This document shows, in pieces, positions 26,238 through 34,802 of a stretch of 64,000 nt of DNA. Below the pieces are notes generated by a model, which was given only the letters and a program-made list of their open reading frames with translations, had not been told where the DNA came from and ran no database searches. Positions within the stretch are counted from its first letter, which is position 1. The number at the start of each line of letters is the position of its first letter. The position numbers and the translations under genes are program-made. The DNA is from Phytohabitans flavus (lineage in GTDB: Bacteria; Actinomycetota; Actinomycetes; Mycobacteriales; Micromonosporaceae): NCBI RefSeq assembly GCF_011764545.1, contig NZ_AP022870.1:1906001-1970000 (forward strand), given 5' to 3'.

Positions 26238-27179
26238 TCAGCGGGAGGTACCAGCGGGCGTCTGGTTGAAGCTCGCGCGATAGGCCGTGGGAGTGAGTCC
26301 AACCCGGCCGACCATGTGCTTGCGGAGGGAGTCCGCGCTGCCCAGACCGCTCTTCCCGGCTACCTGATCCATGGGCAGCTCGGTGGTCTCCAGCAGCTCT
26401 CTGGCCCGGTCGATACGCCGGTGCAGCAGCCATTGGAGCGGGCTCAGTCCAGTCTCTGCGTGGAAGCGTCGGGTGAGGGTGCGCACGCTCGTCTTGGCGT
26501 GATTGGCCAAGTCGGTCAGCGTGAGCGGGCGATCAAGGTGTTTGAGCACCCAGACGCGGGTGGGGGCGAGTGAAGTGCCGCGCTCCGGCGGCAGCGGGGT
26601 CTCAATGAACTGGGACTGGCCGCCCGGCCGCACGGGAGGGACGACCGCTAGGCGCGCGGCCGCGTTGGCGGCCGACGCGCCGTAGTCGATCCTGATCAGA
26701 TGCAGGCACAGGTCGATTGCGGCTGCGGCACCCGCCGAGGTGAAGATGCCCCCGTCCTCGACGAAGAGGAGGTCGGGCTGCACATTGATGGACGGAAATC
26801 GGGTAGCGAGGTCGGCTGCCAGCCCCCAGTGGGTGGTAGCGCGGAGCCCGTCGAGCAGGCCGGCCTGGGCCAATACGAACGCACCCGTACACAGGGAGGC
26901 AATTCGTGCGCCGGTGGCTGCGGCTTTCCGTAGGGTGTCAAGGACCTCCGTGGGCGCCTGCTCACCGCCGCTACCCACGGCCATCACCGTGTCGGCGCCC
27001 GCCGTCGCGTCCAGGCCGTCCGGCACCACGATGTCGGGGCCGCCGACCGTCGGCGTCGGGCCCGGCCGCGCCGTGCAGACACGCACGTCATAGTGCTCGA
27101 CGTTGTTGAACACCATGAGCGGGATCGAGACATCGAAGCTCAGTACGGGCGGCACGATGACTACGGCGACGCGATGCAT
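26238..27179 (-). CDS. GlxA-type regulator: DJ-1/PfpI domain plus AraC HTH
   Basis: 313 residues. The N-terminal class I glutamine-amidotransferase-like domain (about 1-180) has IASLCTGAFVLAQAGLLDG with the nucleophile-elbow Cys and TTHW; the C-terminal AraC double HTH (about 215-310) has LTLTDLANHAKTSVRTLTRRF and the ending GLTPTAYRASF. ATG 27179 begins MHRVAVVIVP, the natural start of the fold. Divergent from the NAD-epimerase gene with 71 bp between, so it likely regulates that gene. Ligand unknown. Confidence 0.93.
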   Translation of the reverse strand: MHRVAVVIVPPVLSFDVSIPLMVFNNVEHYDVRVCTARPGPTPTVGGPDIVVPDGLDATAGADTVMAVGSGGEQAPTEVLDTLRKAAATGARIASLCTGAFVLAQAGLLDGLRATTHWGLAADLATRFPSINVQPDLLFVEDGGIFTSAGAAAAIDLCLHLIRIDYGASAANAAARLAVVPPVRPGGQSQFIETPLPPERGTSLAPTRVWVLKHLDRPLTLTDLANHAKTSVRTLTRRFHAETGLSPLQWLLHRRIDRARELLETTELPMDQVAGKSGLGSADSLRKHMVGRVGLTPTAYRASFNQTPAGTSR

Positions 27180-27250
27180 GGCCCGATCCTCCGGATGGTT
27201 GGCATTGTGGCCACTATTCCACGGAGCTGTAGAGCGGCACCGTTGTCGGC

Positions 27251-28150
27251 ATGAAATCTCATGTGATCGTGGGTCGCGGAGCCGCTGCATCGAGGACTGC
27301 TCTTCTTCTTGCCGAAGACGGCGAGCGGGTGCGAATGATCAGCCGGACAGGCGGCGGGCCTAACCACCCCCTCATCGACAAGGTCGCCGCGGACGCGACC
27401 GACACCGATCGGCTCACCGAGCTGACGGAGGGGCGGGCCACACTGATCACCACCGCCGCGCCGCCGTACCACCGCTGGCCCGAACAGTTTCCGGCCTTGT
27501 CGGCGTCGCTCCTCACAGCGGCGAAGCGGACCGGGGTCGCGTACGTCATGCTCGGCAACCTTTACGCCTACGGGCCGGTGAGCGGGCCGATCACGCCGGA
27601 CTTCCCCCTGACGGCGACCGGTCCCAAGGGGCGGACCAGAAGGCGGGCTTGGGAGGAGGCCGCGGCCTCAGGGGTGAGCGTCACCGAGGTACGGGCCGCC
27701 CAGTTCTACGGCGCCGGCGCTGTCTCGGTGTTCAGCCTCATGGTGCAGCGGCAGGTCATAGAAGGCAGGCTGGTCCTGGTGCCGCAAGAACTCGACGTGC
27801 CGCACAGTTACTCGGCGATCGGCGACACCGCACGCACGCTGGTTGCCGCGAGCCGGAATGAGCAGGCGTACGGCCGTGCCTGGCACGTACCCACCTCGAC
27901 GTTGTCAGTGCGGGATTTGGCTGGGCGACTCGCCGATCTCGCGGATGCACCGAAACCGCGGATGGAAGAGATGACCGAACGCGACCTGACCCTACTGACG
28001 TTCACCGAGCCGTTCTGGGCAGAAATGCACGAAGTACTCACCAAACCCGGCCACCCGTTTGTCATCGACTACTCCGAGACCGAGAAGATCCTCGGCGTGA
28101 GCGCCACCCCGGTGAACGACGTGCTCAGGGAAGTGAGCTATCCGAGGTGA
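27251..28150 (+). CDS. NAD-dependent epimerase/dehydratase-like protein
   Basis: 299-residue extended SDR. The N-terminal nucleotide motif is GRGAAASRTALLLA in place of GxxGxxG, so cofactor binding may be altered. The core continues VAYVMLGNLYAYGPVSGP and VTEVRAAQFYGAG; in relatives the YxxxK tyrosine lies in this region, here the region reads ARRRAWEEAA-like without a clear YxxxK, so it is probably a reductase-like or regulatory member (NmrA-like cannot be excluded). Divergent from the GlxA-type regulator. Confidence 0.8.
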   Translation: MKSHVIVGRGAAASRTALLLAEDGERVRMISRTGGGPNHPLIDKVAADATDTDRLTELTEGRATLITTAAPPYHRWPEQFPALSASLLTAAKRTGVAYVMLGNLYAYGPVSGPITPDFPLTATGPKGRTRRRAWEEAAASGVSVTEVRAAQFYGAGAVSVFSLMVQRQVIEGRLVLVPQELDVPHSYSAIGDTARTLVAASRNEQAYGRAWHVPTSTLSVRDLAGRLADLADAPKPRMEEMTERDLTLLTFTEPFWAEMHEVLTKPGHPFVIDYSETEKILGVSATPVNDVLREVSYPR

Positions 28151-28201
28151 CCGGTGGCGGGTCCCGTACCCGACGAGGATGCGGGACCCGCCGCGGAGAG
28201 G

Positions 28202-31200
28202 TCAGGTCACGGTGACCGTGACGCTCGCGGACGTCGTCGCGCGCGTGTTGTCGGTGACGGTGAGCCAGGCGGTGTAGGTGCCCCGCCGGGTGTAGGTGTG
28301 GTTCGCCGAGGGCCCGTGCACGACGGCGCTGTTGTTGCCGAAGTCCCAGGCGTGGTCGACGATGGTCCGGCCCGGCGGCGGCGTTACCGTGCTGCTGAAG
28401 GCGACCGCCAGCGGCGGCCCGCCGGTCGCGGGGGTGGCGCGGGCGACCACGGTCGCCCCGGTCTCCTGCTTCACGCCGACCCCGTTGAAGCGGAGCCAGT
28501 CGAGGGACATGAGGTCGGGCGTCCCGCCGACCTGCGCGGGATTGACGAACACCACATAGAGGGTGACCGTGCCGGCGGGTCTGGTCAGGGCGACGGTGGG
28601 GGAGACCACCGCGTCCCAGCCGCCGGTGTTGGCGATCGTGGCCCGGCCGAGCAGCTGCCCGGTCGGCGAGCCGGCCCGGAACTCGACGGCGCCGCCGCTG
28701 CTGCCGGAGCTGACGCCGAGCGTGACCGTGTCGATGCCGGTGAGGTTGACCGGCCCGAAGTTGATCCACTCGCCGTTGTCGATGTCGCCGAGGCGTTTGC
28801 CGGCGCGGGCGGTCGCGCGGTCCAGCACCTGGACACCGCCGCTCGAGCCGTCGAAGTGCTCTGCCTCCTTGTTCTTCACCTGGAGCTCGCTCAGCGTGGA
28901 GCCGACGAGGGGCGGCACGCCGCCGGGGGCGCCGCCGTCGGTGTACTGCGCGGTCAGCACCACGTAGAGGTTCTGGCCCGGGCCGTGGCCGTCGCCGGCG
29001 CTGGCGTCGGTGACCGCCACGCCGCTGCACCCGGTGTAGTTGTCGAGCGGGTGGGTGTGCGCGTCGTGGCCGAGCTGGGTCTGCACCACGACCCGGGAGC
29101 AGTCGATGGTGCCGTCCTCGGCGTCGTTGACCGTCACCGTGTACGGGATGCGGTCGCCGAACTCGAAGAAGCCGCCGCTCGGCACGCTCAGCGTGACGGT
29201 CGGGCGGGAGTTGCCCACCGCGATCTCCTGGGTGGCCACCGCCGTCGCACCGCTGCCGCTGCGCACCGTGAGCCGCGCCGTGAACCGTCCCCCGGTGGTG
29301 TACGTGAAGGTGGGGTTGGCGGCGGTGGAGTCGATGCTGCCGTTGCCGTCGAAGTCCCAGGCGTACGTGATCGGTGTGCCGTCGCCGGACGCCGAGCCAG
29401 CGCTGGAGAAGGCGACGGTCAGCGGCGTGGGTCCACTGTCGACGTTCGCGGTTATCTTGGCCACCGGTGGTCGTCCACTTGCGACATAGTCGATCCGGTA
29501 GATGCCGGCGCCCTCGTTGGTGCCGCCCCGGCCGCTACCGGTGCCGGCGCCGAAGTCCATGACGTAGAGCGAGCCGTCCGGGCCGAACTCCGCTTCGAAC
29601 GGCTGGATCCAGGACATGCCCGCGAGCATCCCGTTGATCGACTGGAGGTCACCGACCCGGGTGGGCCCAAACCGCGGGTTGCTGAAGGTCTGCGCGGTGT
29701 TGTGTACCGAGAGCGTCTTCCACCACTTGCGGGTGAGCTCGTACACGATCCACTTGCCCTCGTAGTACTGCGGGAACTTCGTCGCCCGCGGGTTGGCCGG
29801 GTCGTAGTCGTAGACCGGGCCGCTCATCGGGCCACCGCCGCCGGCGCCCAGCTCGGGAAACTGCGTCGAGGCCGGGTACCCGTACCAGACCAGGGGTGCC
29901 CTGGACGCCGGCAGGGTGGTGAGGCCAGTGTTGTTCGGCGAGTTGTTGACCGGCGCCGCGCAGTTGAACGTCGCGCCCGACGTGCTGGTGGCGAAGTCGA
30001 AGTCGTTGAACGGGGTGTTGTTCCCGATGCAGTACGGCCAGCCGTAGTTGCCGGCGCTGGTGATCCGGTTGAACTCGACCAGCCCCGCCGGTCCCCGGGT
30101 CGCGCTGGCGGTACCCGCGTCCGGCCCGTAGTCGGCGACCAGCAGCGCGTCGGTGATCGGGTCGACCGTGATGCGGAACGGGTTGCGCATGCCCATCGCG
30201 TAGATCTCGGGCCGGGTCCGCGCGGTGCCCGCCGCGAAGAGGTTGCCGGCCGGGACGGTGTACGTCCCGTCGGCCTGCGGCCGGATCCGCAGGACCTTGC
30301 CGCGCAGGTCGTTCGTATTCCCGGAGGTGCCCTGCGCGTCCCAGGCGCGGCGCCCGGCGCGCTCGTCGATCGGCGTGTAGCCGCCGGAGTCGAACGGGTC
30401 GGTGTTGTCGCCGATCGCGGCGTACAGGTTGCCGAGCCGGTCGGTGGCGAGCGAGCCGCCCATGTGCGAGTTGGCCCGGCCCTCGCCGCGCCACGTCGGT
30501 ATCGTCAACAGCCGCCGCTCGCTGGACATGGCGATCGAGCTGCCCGTGACGGTGAACCGGGAGAGGTTCAGCTGGTTGGCCGTCTTGTCCGACCACAGTA
30601 GATAGATCCAGTTGTTGGTCGCGAACTGGCGGTCCAGCGTCATGCCGATCAGGCCGTCGGACTGGCTGGTCTGCGCCGGCGTGTACGCGAAGTCGATGAG
30701 CGTGGTGACGGCCAGCGTGTCCTGGTTGATCACCTTGACCGCGCCGGTGCGCTGGATGTAAAAGACCCGGCGGTCCGGCGCGACCGCCAGCTCGAACGGG
30801 TCGGCCAGGCCGGCGGTGACGAGCGGCACCCGCTGGAAGTTGATGTCCTTGGTGGCCCCGCAGTCACCCGGCACGGCGCCGGCCGCCCACTCGATCCCGC
30901 CCCGCAGGTGGCTGAGGAAGTGCGGCTCGCTGAACGAGGAGGAGGCGTGCCCGCCAGCCGTGTACCAGGAGCGGCCGCCGTCGAAGTTGTGGCACCACGA
31001 GTACGCGTGGTCGTTTCCCTCGTCCAGGCCGGAGATGCCGTCGCGGACCTTGATCTGGGCGAGGGTGTGCACCTTGCCGGTCGGGTTGACCCGCCAGTTG
31101 TACCATTCCTCGCTGCGTTCCCACAGCTCGGGAAGGCCCACTGTGGACGGATGTGCCTTGTCCAGCACCTTGATGCGGCCGGGGAACGTGCCGCCGGTCG

Positions 31201-31651
31201 AGGAGAAGTCCGGGTGGTAGTCGAAGATGGTGCCGACCAGACCCTCGTACCAGGTCCAGTTCCGCTCGCTGGCGGTGGCGGCGTGCAGGCCGACCCAGCC
31301 GCCACCGCCCTGGATGAACCGCTGGAACGCGGCCCGCTGGGCCGCGTTCAGCAGGTCCCCGGACGTCGGGAGCGAGTTGGTGTTGTTGAACACCAGCGCG
31401 TCGAAGCGGGCGAGGTTGGCGTCGGTGAACGCGGCGGCGTCGATGGTCGCCTCGACCTCGAAGTTGTTGGCCGCGCCCATCTGCTCGATCGCGGCGACGC
31501 CGGCCGGGATCGAGTCGTGGTAGAAGTTCGTGACCTTCGAGAAGACGAGGACCCTGAACCGGGGTGCCGCCTGGGCCGGTGCCGGCATGGCGGATACGAC
31601 GAGCAGGAGTACCGCGAGGAGGGTGATGGGGACGCTGTGGGCACGTCTCAT
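28202..31651 (-). CDS. Secreted ThuA / glucose-sorbosone dehydrogenase / PKD / CBM6 multidomain protein
   Basis: 1149 residues. Signal peptide to about residue 28 (MRRAHSVPITLLAVLLLVVS...AQAA). ThuA domain about 32-245 (LVFSKVTNFYHDSIPAG, GGGGWVGLHAATA). A sorbosone-dehydrogenase-type beta-propeller about 265-690 (FELAVAPDRRVFYIQRTG, YGWPYCIGNN, FEAEFGPDGSLYVMDFG). A PKD domain about 715-795 (YAWDFDGNGSIDS), an Ig-like linker, a CBM6-like lectin about 920-1050 (GEWINFGPVNLTG, VDWLRF-like SLDWLRFNG) and a last PKD (HAWDFGN). ThuA proteins are linked to trehalose and 3-keto-sugar use; the propeller may oxidise or bind sugars. It follows the NMT1-type ABC ATPase by 31 nt on the same strand, so they may be one operon. 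Confidence 0.92.
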   Translation of the reverse strand: MRRAHSVPITLLAVLLLVVSAMPAPAQAAPRFRVLVFSKVTNFYHDSIPAGVAAIEQMGAANNFEVEATIDAAAFTDANLARFDALVFNNTNSLPTSGDLLNAAQRAAFQRFIQGGGGWVGLHAATASERNWTWYEGLVGTIFDYHPDFSSTGGTFPGRIKVLDKAHPSTVGLPELWERSEEWYNWRVNPTGKVHTLAQIKVRDGISGLDEGNDHAYSWCHNFDGGRSWYTAGGHASSSFSEPHFLSHLRGGIEWAAGAVPGDCGATKDINFQRVPLVTAGLADPFELAVAPDRRVFYIQRTGAVKVINQDTLAVTTLIDFAYTPAQTSQSDGLIGMTLDRQFATNNWIYLLWSDKTANQLNLSRFTVTGSSIAMSSERRLLTIPTWRGEGRANSHMGGSLATDRLGNLYAAIGDNTDPFDSGGYTPIDERAGRRAWDAQGTSGNTNDLRGKVLRIRPQADGTYTVPAGNLFAAGTARTRPEIYAMGMRNPFRITVDPITDALLVADYGPDAGTASATRGPAGLVEFNRITSAGNYGWPYCIGNNTPFNDFDFATSTSGATFNCAAPVNNSPNNTGLTTLPASRAPLVWYGYPASTQFPELGAGGGGPMSGPVYDYDPANPRATKFPQYYEGKWIVYELTRKWWKTLSVHNTAQTFSNPRFGPTRVGDLQSINGMLAGMSWIQPFEAEFGPDGSLYVMDFGAGTGSGRGGTNEGAGIYRIDYVASGRPPVAKITANVDSGPTPLTVAFSSAGSASGDGTPITYAWDFDGNGSIDSTAANPTFTYTTGGRFTARLTVRSGSGATAVATQEIAVGNSRPTVTLSVPSGGFFEFGDRIPYTVTVNDAEDGTIDCSRVVVQTQLGHDAHTHPLDNYTGCSGVAVTDASAGDGHGPGQNLYVVLTAQYTDGGAPGGVPPLVGSTLSELQVKNKEAEHFDGSSGGVQVLDRATARAGKRLGDIDNGEWINFGPVNLTGIDTVTLGVSSGSSGGAVEFRAGSPTGQLLGRATIANTGGWDAVVSPTVALTRPAGTVTLYVVFVNPAQVGGTPDLMSLDWLRFNGVGVKQETGATVVARATPATGGPPLAVAFSSTVTPPPGRTIVDHAWDFGNNSAVVHGPSANHTYTRRGTYTAWLTVTDNTRATTSASVTVTVT

Positions 31652-31682
31652 GATTCGCTCCGGTGGGGGTGAACGGATCAGG

Positions 31683-32456
31683 TCAGTGGTTGGCACCGGC
31701 ACCGAGCAGGAGCCGGATCGAGCTGGACAGCCGGTCAAACCGCTCGTCGGTCATCACCTGGGCGTAGGAACGCTCGACGGGCAGGTCGACCGGGAGCGTG
31801 CTGACGATGCGTCCCGGACGCGGGCTCATCACCTCCACCCGCGTGCCGAGGAAGACCGCTTCCGCGATGGAGTGGGTGACCAGCAGGATGGTGGTGCCGG
31901 TCTCGCGCCAGATGCGATTCAGCTCGGCGTTGAGCTGTTCGCGGGTCAGTGCGTCCAGCGCTCCGAACGGTTCGTCCATTAGCAGGACGGGCGGCTGGTG
32001 CAGCAGGGCCCGGCAGAGCGCGACCCGCTGCTGCATTCCGCCGGACAGCTCGTGCGGCAGCGCCCGTTCGAAACCGGTGAGGCCGGTCAGCTCGATCAGC
32101 TCGTCCGCGCGCCGGGCGGCCCAGGCCCGGTCCAGGCCACGCATCTCCGCCTGGAGCAGGATGTTCTTACGGGCGCCACGCCACTCCAGCAGCGCCGGGC
32201 GCTGGAAGACAAAGCCGATGTCGGTCTGCGGCCGGGTGACCGGCTGGCCCAGCAGCGTGACCGAGCCCGCCGTGGGCGGTACCAGACCGGCCACCGCTCT
32301 GAGCAATGTGGACTTTCCACAGCCGGACGGCCCGACGATGGCGACGAACTCGCCGGGCTCTACCCGCAGTGTCACGTCGTCGACGGCCACGGTGCGCCTC
32401 CGCCGGGACACGAACCGCACTGTCAGACCGGTCAGCTCGACCGCCGCGCCCGACAC
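31683..32456 (-). CDS. ABC transporter ATP-binding protein (NitT/TauT family)
   Basis: 257 residues: Walker A GPSGCGKSTLL, Q-loop GFVFQRPALLEWRG, signature LSGGMQQRVALCRALL, Walker B VLLMDEPFGALD, switch THSIAEAVFLG. The sequence after the Q-loop and the SSIRLLLG tail are typical of SsuB/TauB/ThiZ-like importers. Encoded 7 nt after the binding-protein gene and third in the permease-binding protein-ATPase set. Confidence 0.93.
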   Translation of the reverse strand: MSGAAVELTGLTVRFVSRRRRTVAVDDVTLRVEPGEFVAIVGPSGCGKSTLLRAVAGLVPPTAGSVTLLGQPVTRPQTDIGFVFQRPALLEWRGARKNILLQAEMRGLDRAWAARRADELIELTGLTGFERALPHELSGGMQQRVALCRALLHQPPVLLMDEPFGALDALTREQLNAELNRIWRETGTTILLVTHSIAEAVFLGTRVEVMSPRPGRIVSTLPVDLPVERSYAQVMTDERFDRLSSSIRLLLGAGANH

Positions 32457-32463
32457 GCCGCCC

Positions 32464-33465
32464 TCACCCCTTGCCGGCGAAGGAGTGATCCCAGTACTTC
32501 GCCGGCGCCCCGGCGTCCTTGAGCTCGGCGAACTGGCTCATCAGGTCGATGGTCTCGGTCCACTTCGCCTCGCTGTTGGCCCCGGGCAGGCCACCGGCCG
32601 CACCCAGCAGCGGCACCGCCAGGGTGAGCTGCTTGACCAGCACCTCCTTGGCCGGCTCGTTTTCGGCCAGCTCCACCATCGCGTCGGCCGCGACTGGGAT
32701 GTTGCCGGCCGCCTCCTGCCACGACTTCTGGGTCGCCCGGACGAACTTGCGGACCAGCTCGGCGTTGTCCCGCAGGGTGACCTCGTTGACCACCAGGCCG
32801 GTGCCGAGCATGTTCATGCCCCAGTCGGCGTAGAGCAGGTATTCGACCTTCTTGCCGGTCCTCGCCTCGATCGTCGGCGCCTGGTCGTGGAAGAAGCCCT
32901 GGATCGCGTCGACCCGTCCCTCGGCCAGCGCGGCCACCTTCCCGGCCGCGTCCAGGTTGACCACCCGCACGTCGCTCTCGGCCAGACCGTTCGCCTTCAA
33001 CCAACCAGGGAACGTCGCGAAGAGCGCGTCGCCCGGCGTACCGCCGATGGTCTTGCCCTTGAGGTCGGCGGGCTTGCTGATGCCCTTGTCCGCGAGGAAC
33101 TCGATCGACGCCGGTCCTTTTTGGAGGAAGACGCCGACGCTCTTCACCGGCATGCCGGTGCCGATCGCCTTGAGCAGCGGTGGCGTGTCGGCCCAGCCGA
33201 AGTCGGTCTGCCGCTGGGCCACCGCCTGGATGGTCTTGCCGGAACCGTTGCCCGGCCTGATCTCCAGCTCGATGCCCTCGGCAGCGTAATAGCCCTGCTT
33301 CAGTCCATAGTAGAACGGTGCGTGCTCGCCGTAGGGGACCCAGTTGAGGGTCAGGGTGACCTTCGACGTGCCATCGGCGGAGGGCGCGGCGTCTTCGGAT
33401 CCGCCACAGGCAGTGGCCGATCCGAGCAGAACGAGCGCGGCGACGGTGGCGGCGATGCCCTTCAT
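32464..33465 (-). CDS. ABC transporter substrate-binding lipoprotein (NMT1/THI5-like)
   Basis: 333 residues with a lipobox ATACGG (Cys about residue 22). The mature part LTLNWVPYGEHAPFYYGLKQGYY is the NMT1/THI5-like start, followed by the pattern DFGWADTPPLLKAI and KGKTIGGTPGDALFATF. Homologues bind thiamine pyrimidine precursors, riboflavin, alkanesulfonates or similar; the HAPFY word is frequent in pyrimidine-precursor binders. I searched the upstream region for a TPP riboswitch and saw none, so thiamine precursor uptake is only one possibility. GGAGG precedes the ATG. Confidence 0.92.
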   Translation of the reverse strand: MKGIAATVAALVLLGSATACGGSEDAAPSADGTSKVTLTLNWVPYGEHAPFYYGLKQGYYAAEGIELEIRPGNGSGKTIQAVAQRQTDFGWADTPPLLKAIGTGMPVKSVGVFLQKGPASIEFLADKGISKPADLKGKTIGGTPGDALFATFPGWLKANGLAESDVRVVNLDAAGKVAALAEGRVDAIQGFFHDQAPTIEARTGKKVEYLLYADWGMNMLGTGLVVNEVTLRDNAELVRKFVRATQKSWQEAAGNIPVAADAMVELAENEPAKEVLVKQLTLAVPLLGAAGGLPGANSEAKWTETIDLMSQFAELKDAGAPAKYWDHSFAGKG

Positions 33466-33491
33466 CGGGAGCCTCCAAGGGGTGGGGCGGT

Positions 33492-34364
33492 TCAGGAAGT
33501 GGTGAGCGGCACGCCGGAGCGCCGGCTGGCATGCCACGGGATCAGCAGCGCCTCGGCGACCTCGACGAGCATGAAGAGCACGATGCCGATCAGCGACATG
33601 AGGATGAGGTCGGCGAAGAGCAGCGCGGCGTCGAGATTGCCGTTGGCCACCAGCAGCACATAGCCGAGGCCCTTGTCGGCGCCGACGAACTCGCCCACCA
33701 CCGCGCCGACGACCGCGAGGGTGACGGCCACCTTCAGGCCGGACATCAGGTGCGGCAGCGCGTTCGGAAAACGGATCTTGCGGAACGTCCGCCACGGGCC
33801 GGCGCCCATGGTGGCGGAGAGCTCGATGAGCTCGGGATCGGTGGAACGCAGGCCCGCGACACCGGAGATGACCACCGGGAAGAACGCGATGAGCACCGCC
33901 AGCACGATCTTCGGCGTGAAGCCCACTCCGAACCACACGACGAGCAGCGGTGCGATCGCGATTTTCGGGATGACCTGGGCGAAGAGCACTATCGGGTAGA
34001 TCGCCTTCTCCATCGTGCGGGAGTAGGCGATCAGGATCGCGGTGCCGAGTCCGAGCAGCGCCGCCAGGACGAAGCCGATGACGGTCTCGTAGAGCGTGAC
34101 GAACGTGTTCCGGAGCAGGAACGACCACTCGTCGGTCATCTTGGCCGCGACCTGGGCGGGGGTCGGCACGAGATAGTTCGCCACGTACTCGCGCTCCGCC
34201 ACGAACCACCAGGCCGCGAAGACCGCGCCGAGCAGGAGGGCGGGCCGCCACAGGGCCTCGACCAGCCGGACGAGTCGGGTGCCGGGTCGCGGTGGCGCGC
34301 TGGGCACCTGTCGGGCGCCGCGCGGCGTGAGCTGCCGGTCGACGATCTGCTCGGACACGACCAC
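33492..34364 (-). CDS. ABC transporter permease (NitT/TauT family)
   Basis: 290 residues with about six transmembrane helices. The cytoplasmic EAA loop reads ELSATMGAGPWRTFRKIRFPNALPHLMSGL, typical of BPD_transp_1 permeases, interacting with the ATPase at 31683-32456. GTG start (MVVSEQIVD) with GAAGGGA upstream. First gene of the importer operon; order permease, binding protein, ATPase, then the ThuA protein. Confidence 0.93.
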   Translation of the reverse strand: MVVSEQIVDRQLTPRGARQVPSAPPRPGTRLVRLVEALWRPALLLGAVFAAWWFVAEREYVANYLVPTPAQVAAKMTDEWSFLLRNTFVTLYETVIGFVLAALLGLGTAILIAYSRTMEKAIYPIVLFAQVIPKIAIAPLLVVWFGVGFTPKIVLAVLIAFFPVVISGVAGLRSTDPELIELSATMGAGPWRTFRKIRFPNALPHLMSGLKVAVTLAVVGAVVGEFVGADKGLGYVLLVANGNLDAALLFADLILMSLIGIVLFMLVEVAEALLIPWHASRRSGVPLTTS

Positions 34365-34543
34365 TCCCTTCTCGCCGCCAGGGTCGGCGCCCGTCCGTGG
34401 TCCCCGCTAGGCGCGGTGGGACGTGCGCGAACACCGGCCGCGGTGGCGAGCGGTGTCTCGCCTGGCGGGCTAGGAAAGCGTGTTCCCGCGTGCTTCCAGA
34501 TTGTTTCCAACGATGTACTTCAAAGTCAATGAGATCTCGCAAT

Positions 34544-34569
34544 AGCTTTTGATCAAACAGACAAAAGCT
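34544..34569. promoter_or_regulatory. Inverted repeat in AT-rich promoter island
   Basis: AGCTTTT (34544-34550) and AAAAGCT (34563-34569) separated by 12 nt, inside the AT-rich island upstream of the importer operon. On the minus strand a TTGACT word follows at 34526-34531. Could be a regulator site; no matching regulator is adjacent. Confidence 0.4.
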
Positions 34570-34620
34570 TCGTCGCGCCCACCTCCTACCCCTCGCCCGG
34601 CAGCGACCCCGGGTCGGGGT

Positions 34621-34756
34621 TGGGCTTGGACCGCGGACCTGGCAGCGCAGGTCGGGGATCTCGGCGAGCGCCAGCGAGCCGCCGACCTGCGCGGTGCCCG
34701 CGGGAGCATACGGTCAGCGACTGACGCGGACCGGGGCAAATACCCGTCTCAAGAAA
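34621..34756. repeat. 136-bp dispersed repeat, copy 2
   Basis: Gap-free match to 13097-13232, about 95 percent identical by eye, same orientation. It keeps the internal dyad GCAGGTCGG / CCGACCTGC and the ends TGGGCTTGGACC and CTCAAGAAA. Flanks are unrelated between copies. Confidence 0.75.
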
Positions 34757-34802
34757 TCGAATGTGACCCCGACCCTGAAAGATCTCTAGTTGAGGTTCAC
34801 GA

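Larger units (their letters stand above)
34365..34802. other. Intergenic region with AT-rich island and dispersed repeat
   Basis: 438 bp between the importer permease start and the HEAT-protein stop. It holds an unusually AT-rich stretch (about 34500-34570) that must include the importer promoter, an inverted repeat, and copy 2 of the 136-bp dispersed repeat. No coding frame is convincing. Confidence 0.5.

Noticed and set aside
28154-30601. An 815-codon frame antisense to the ThuA/propeller gene
   Set aside because: Shadow frame with biased composition and no domain.
34365-34620. TPP riboswitch upstream of the NMT1-type importer
   Set aside because: The conserved CTGAGA and the downstream thi-box core are not present on the minus strand.
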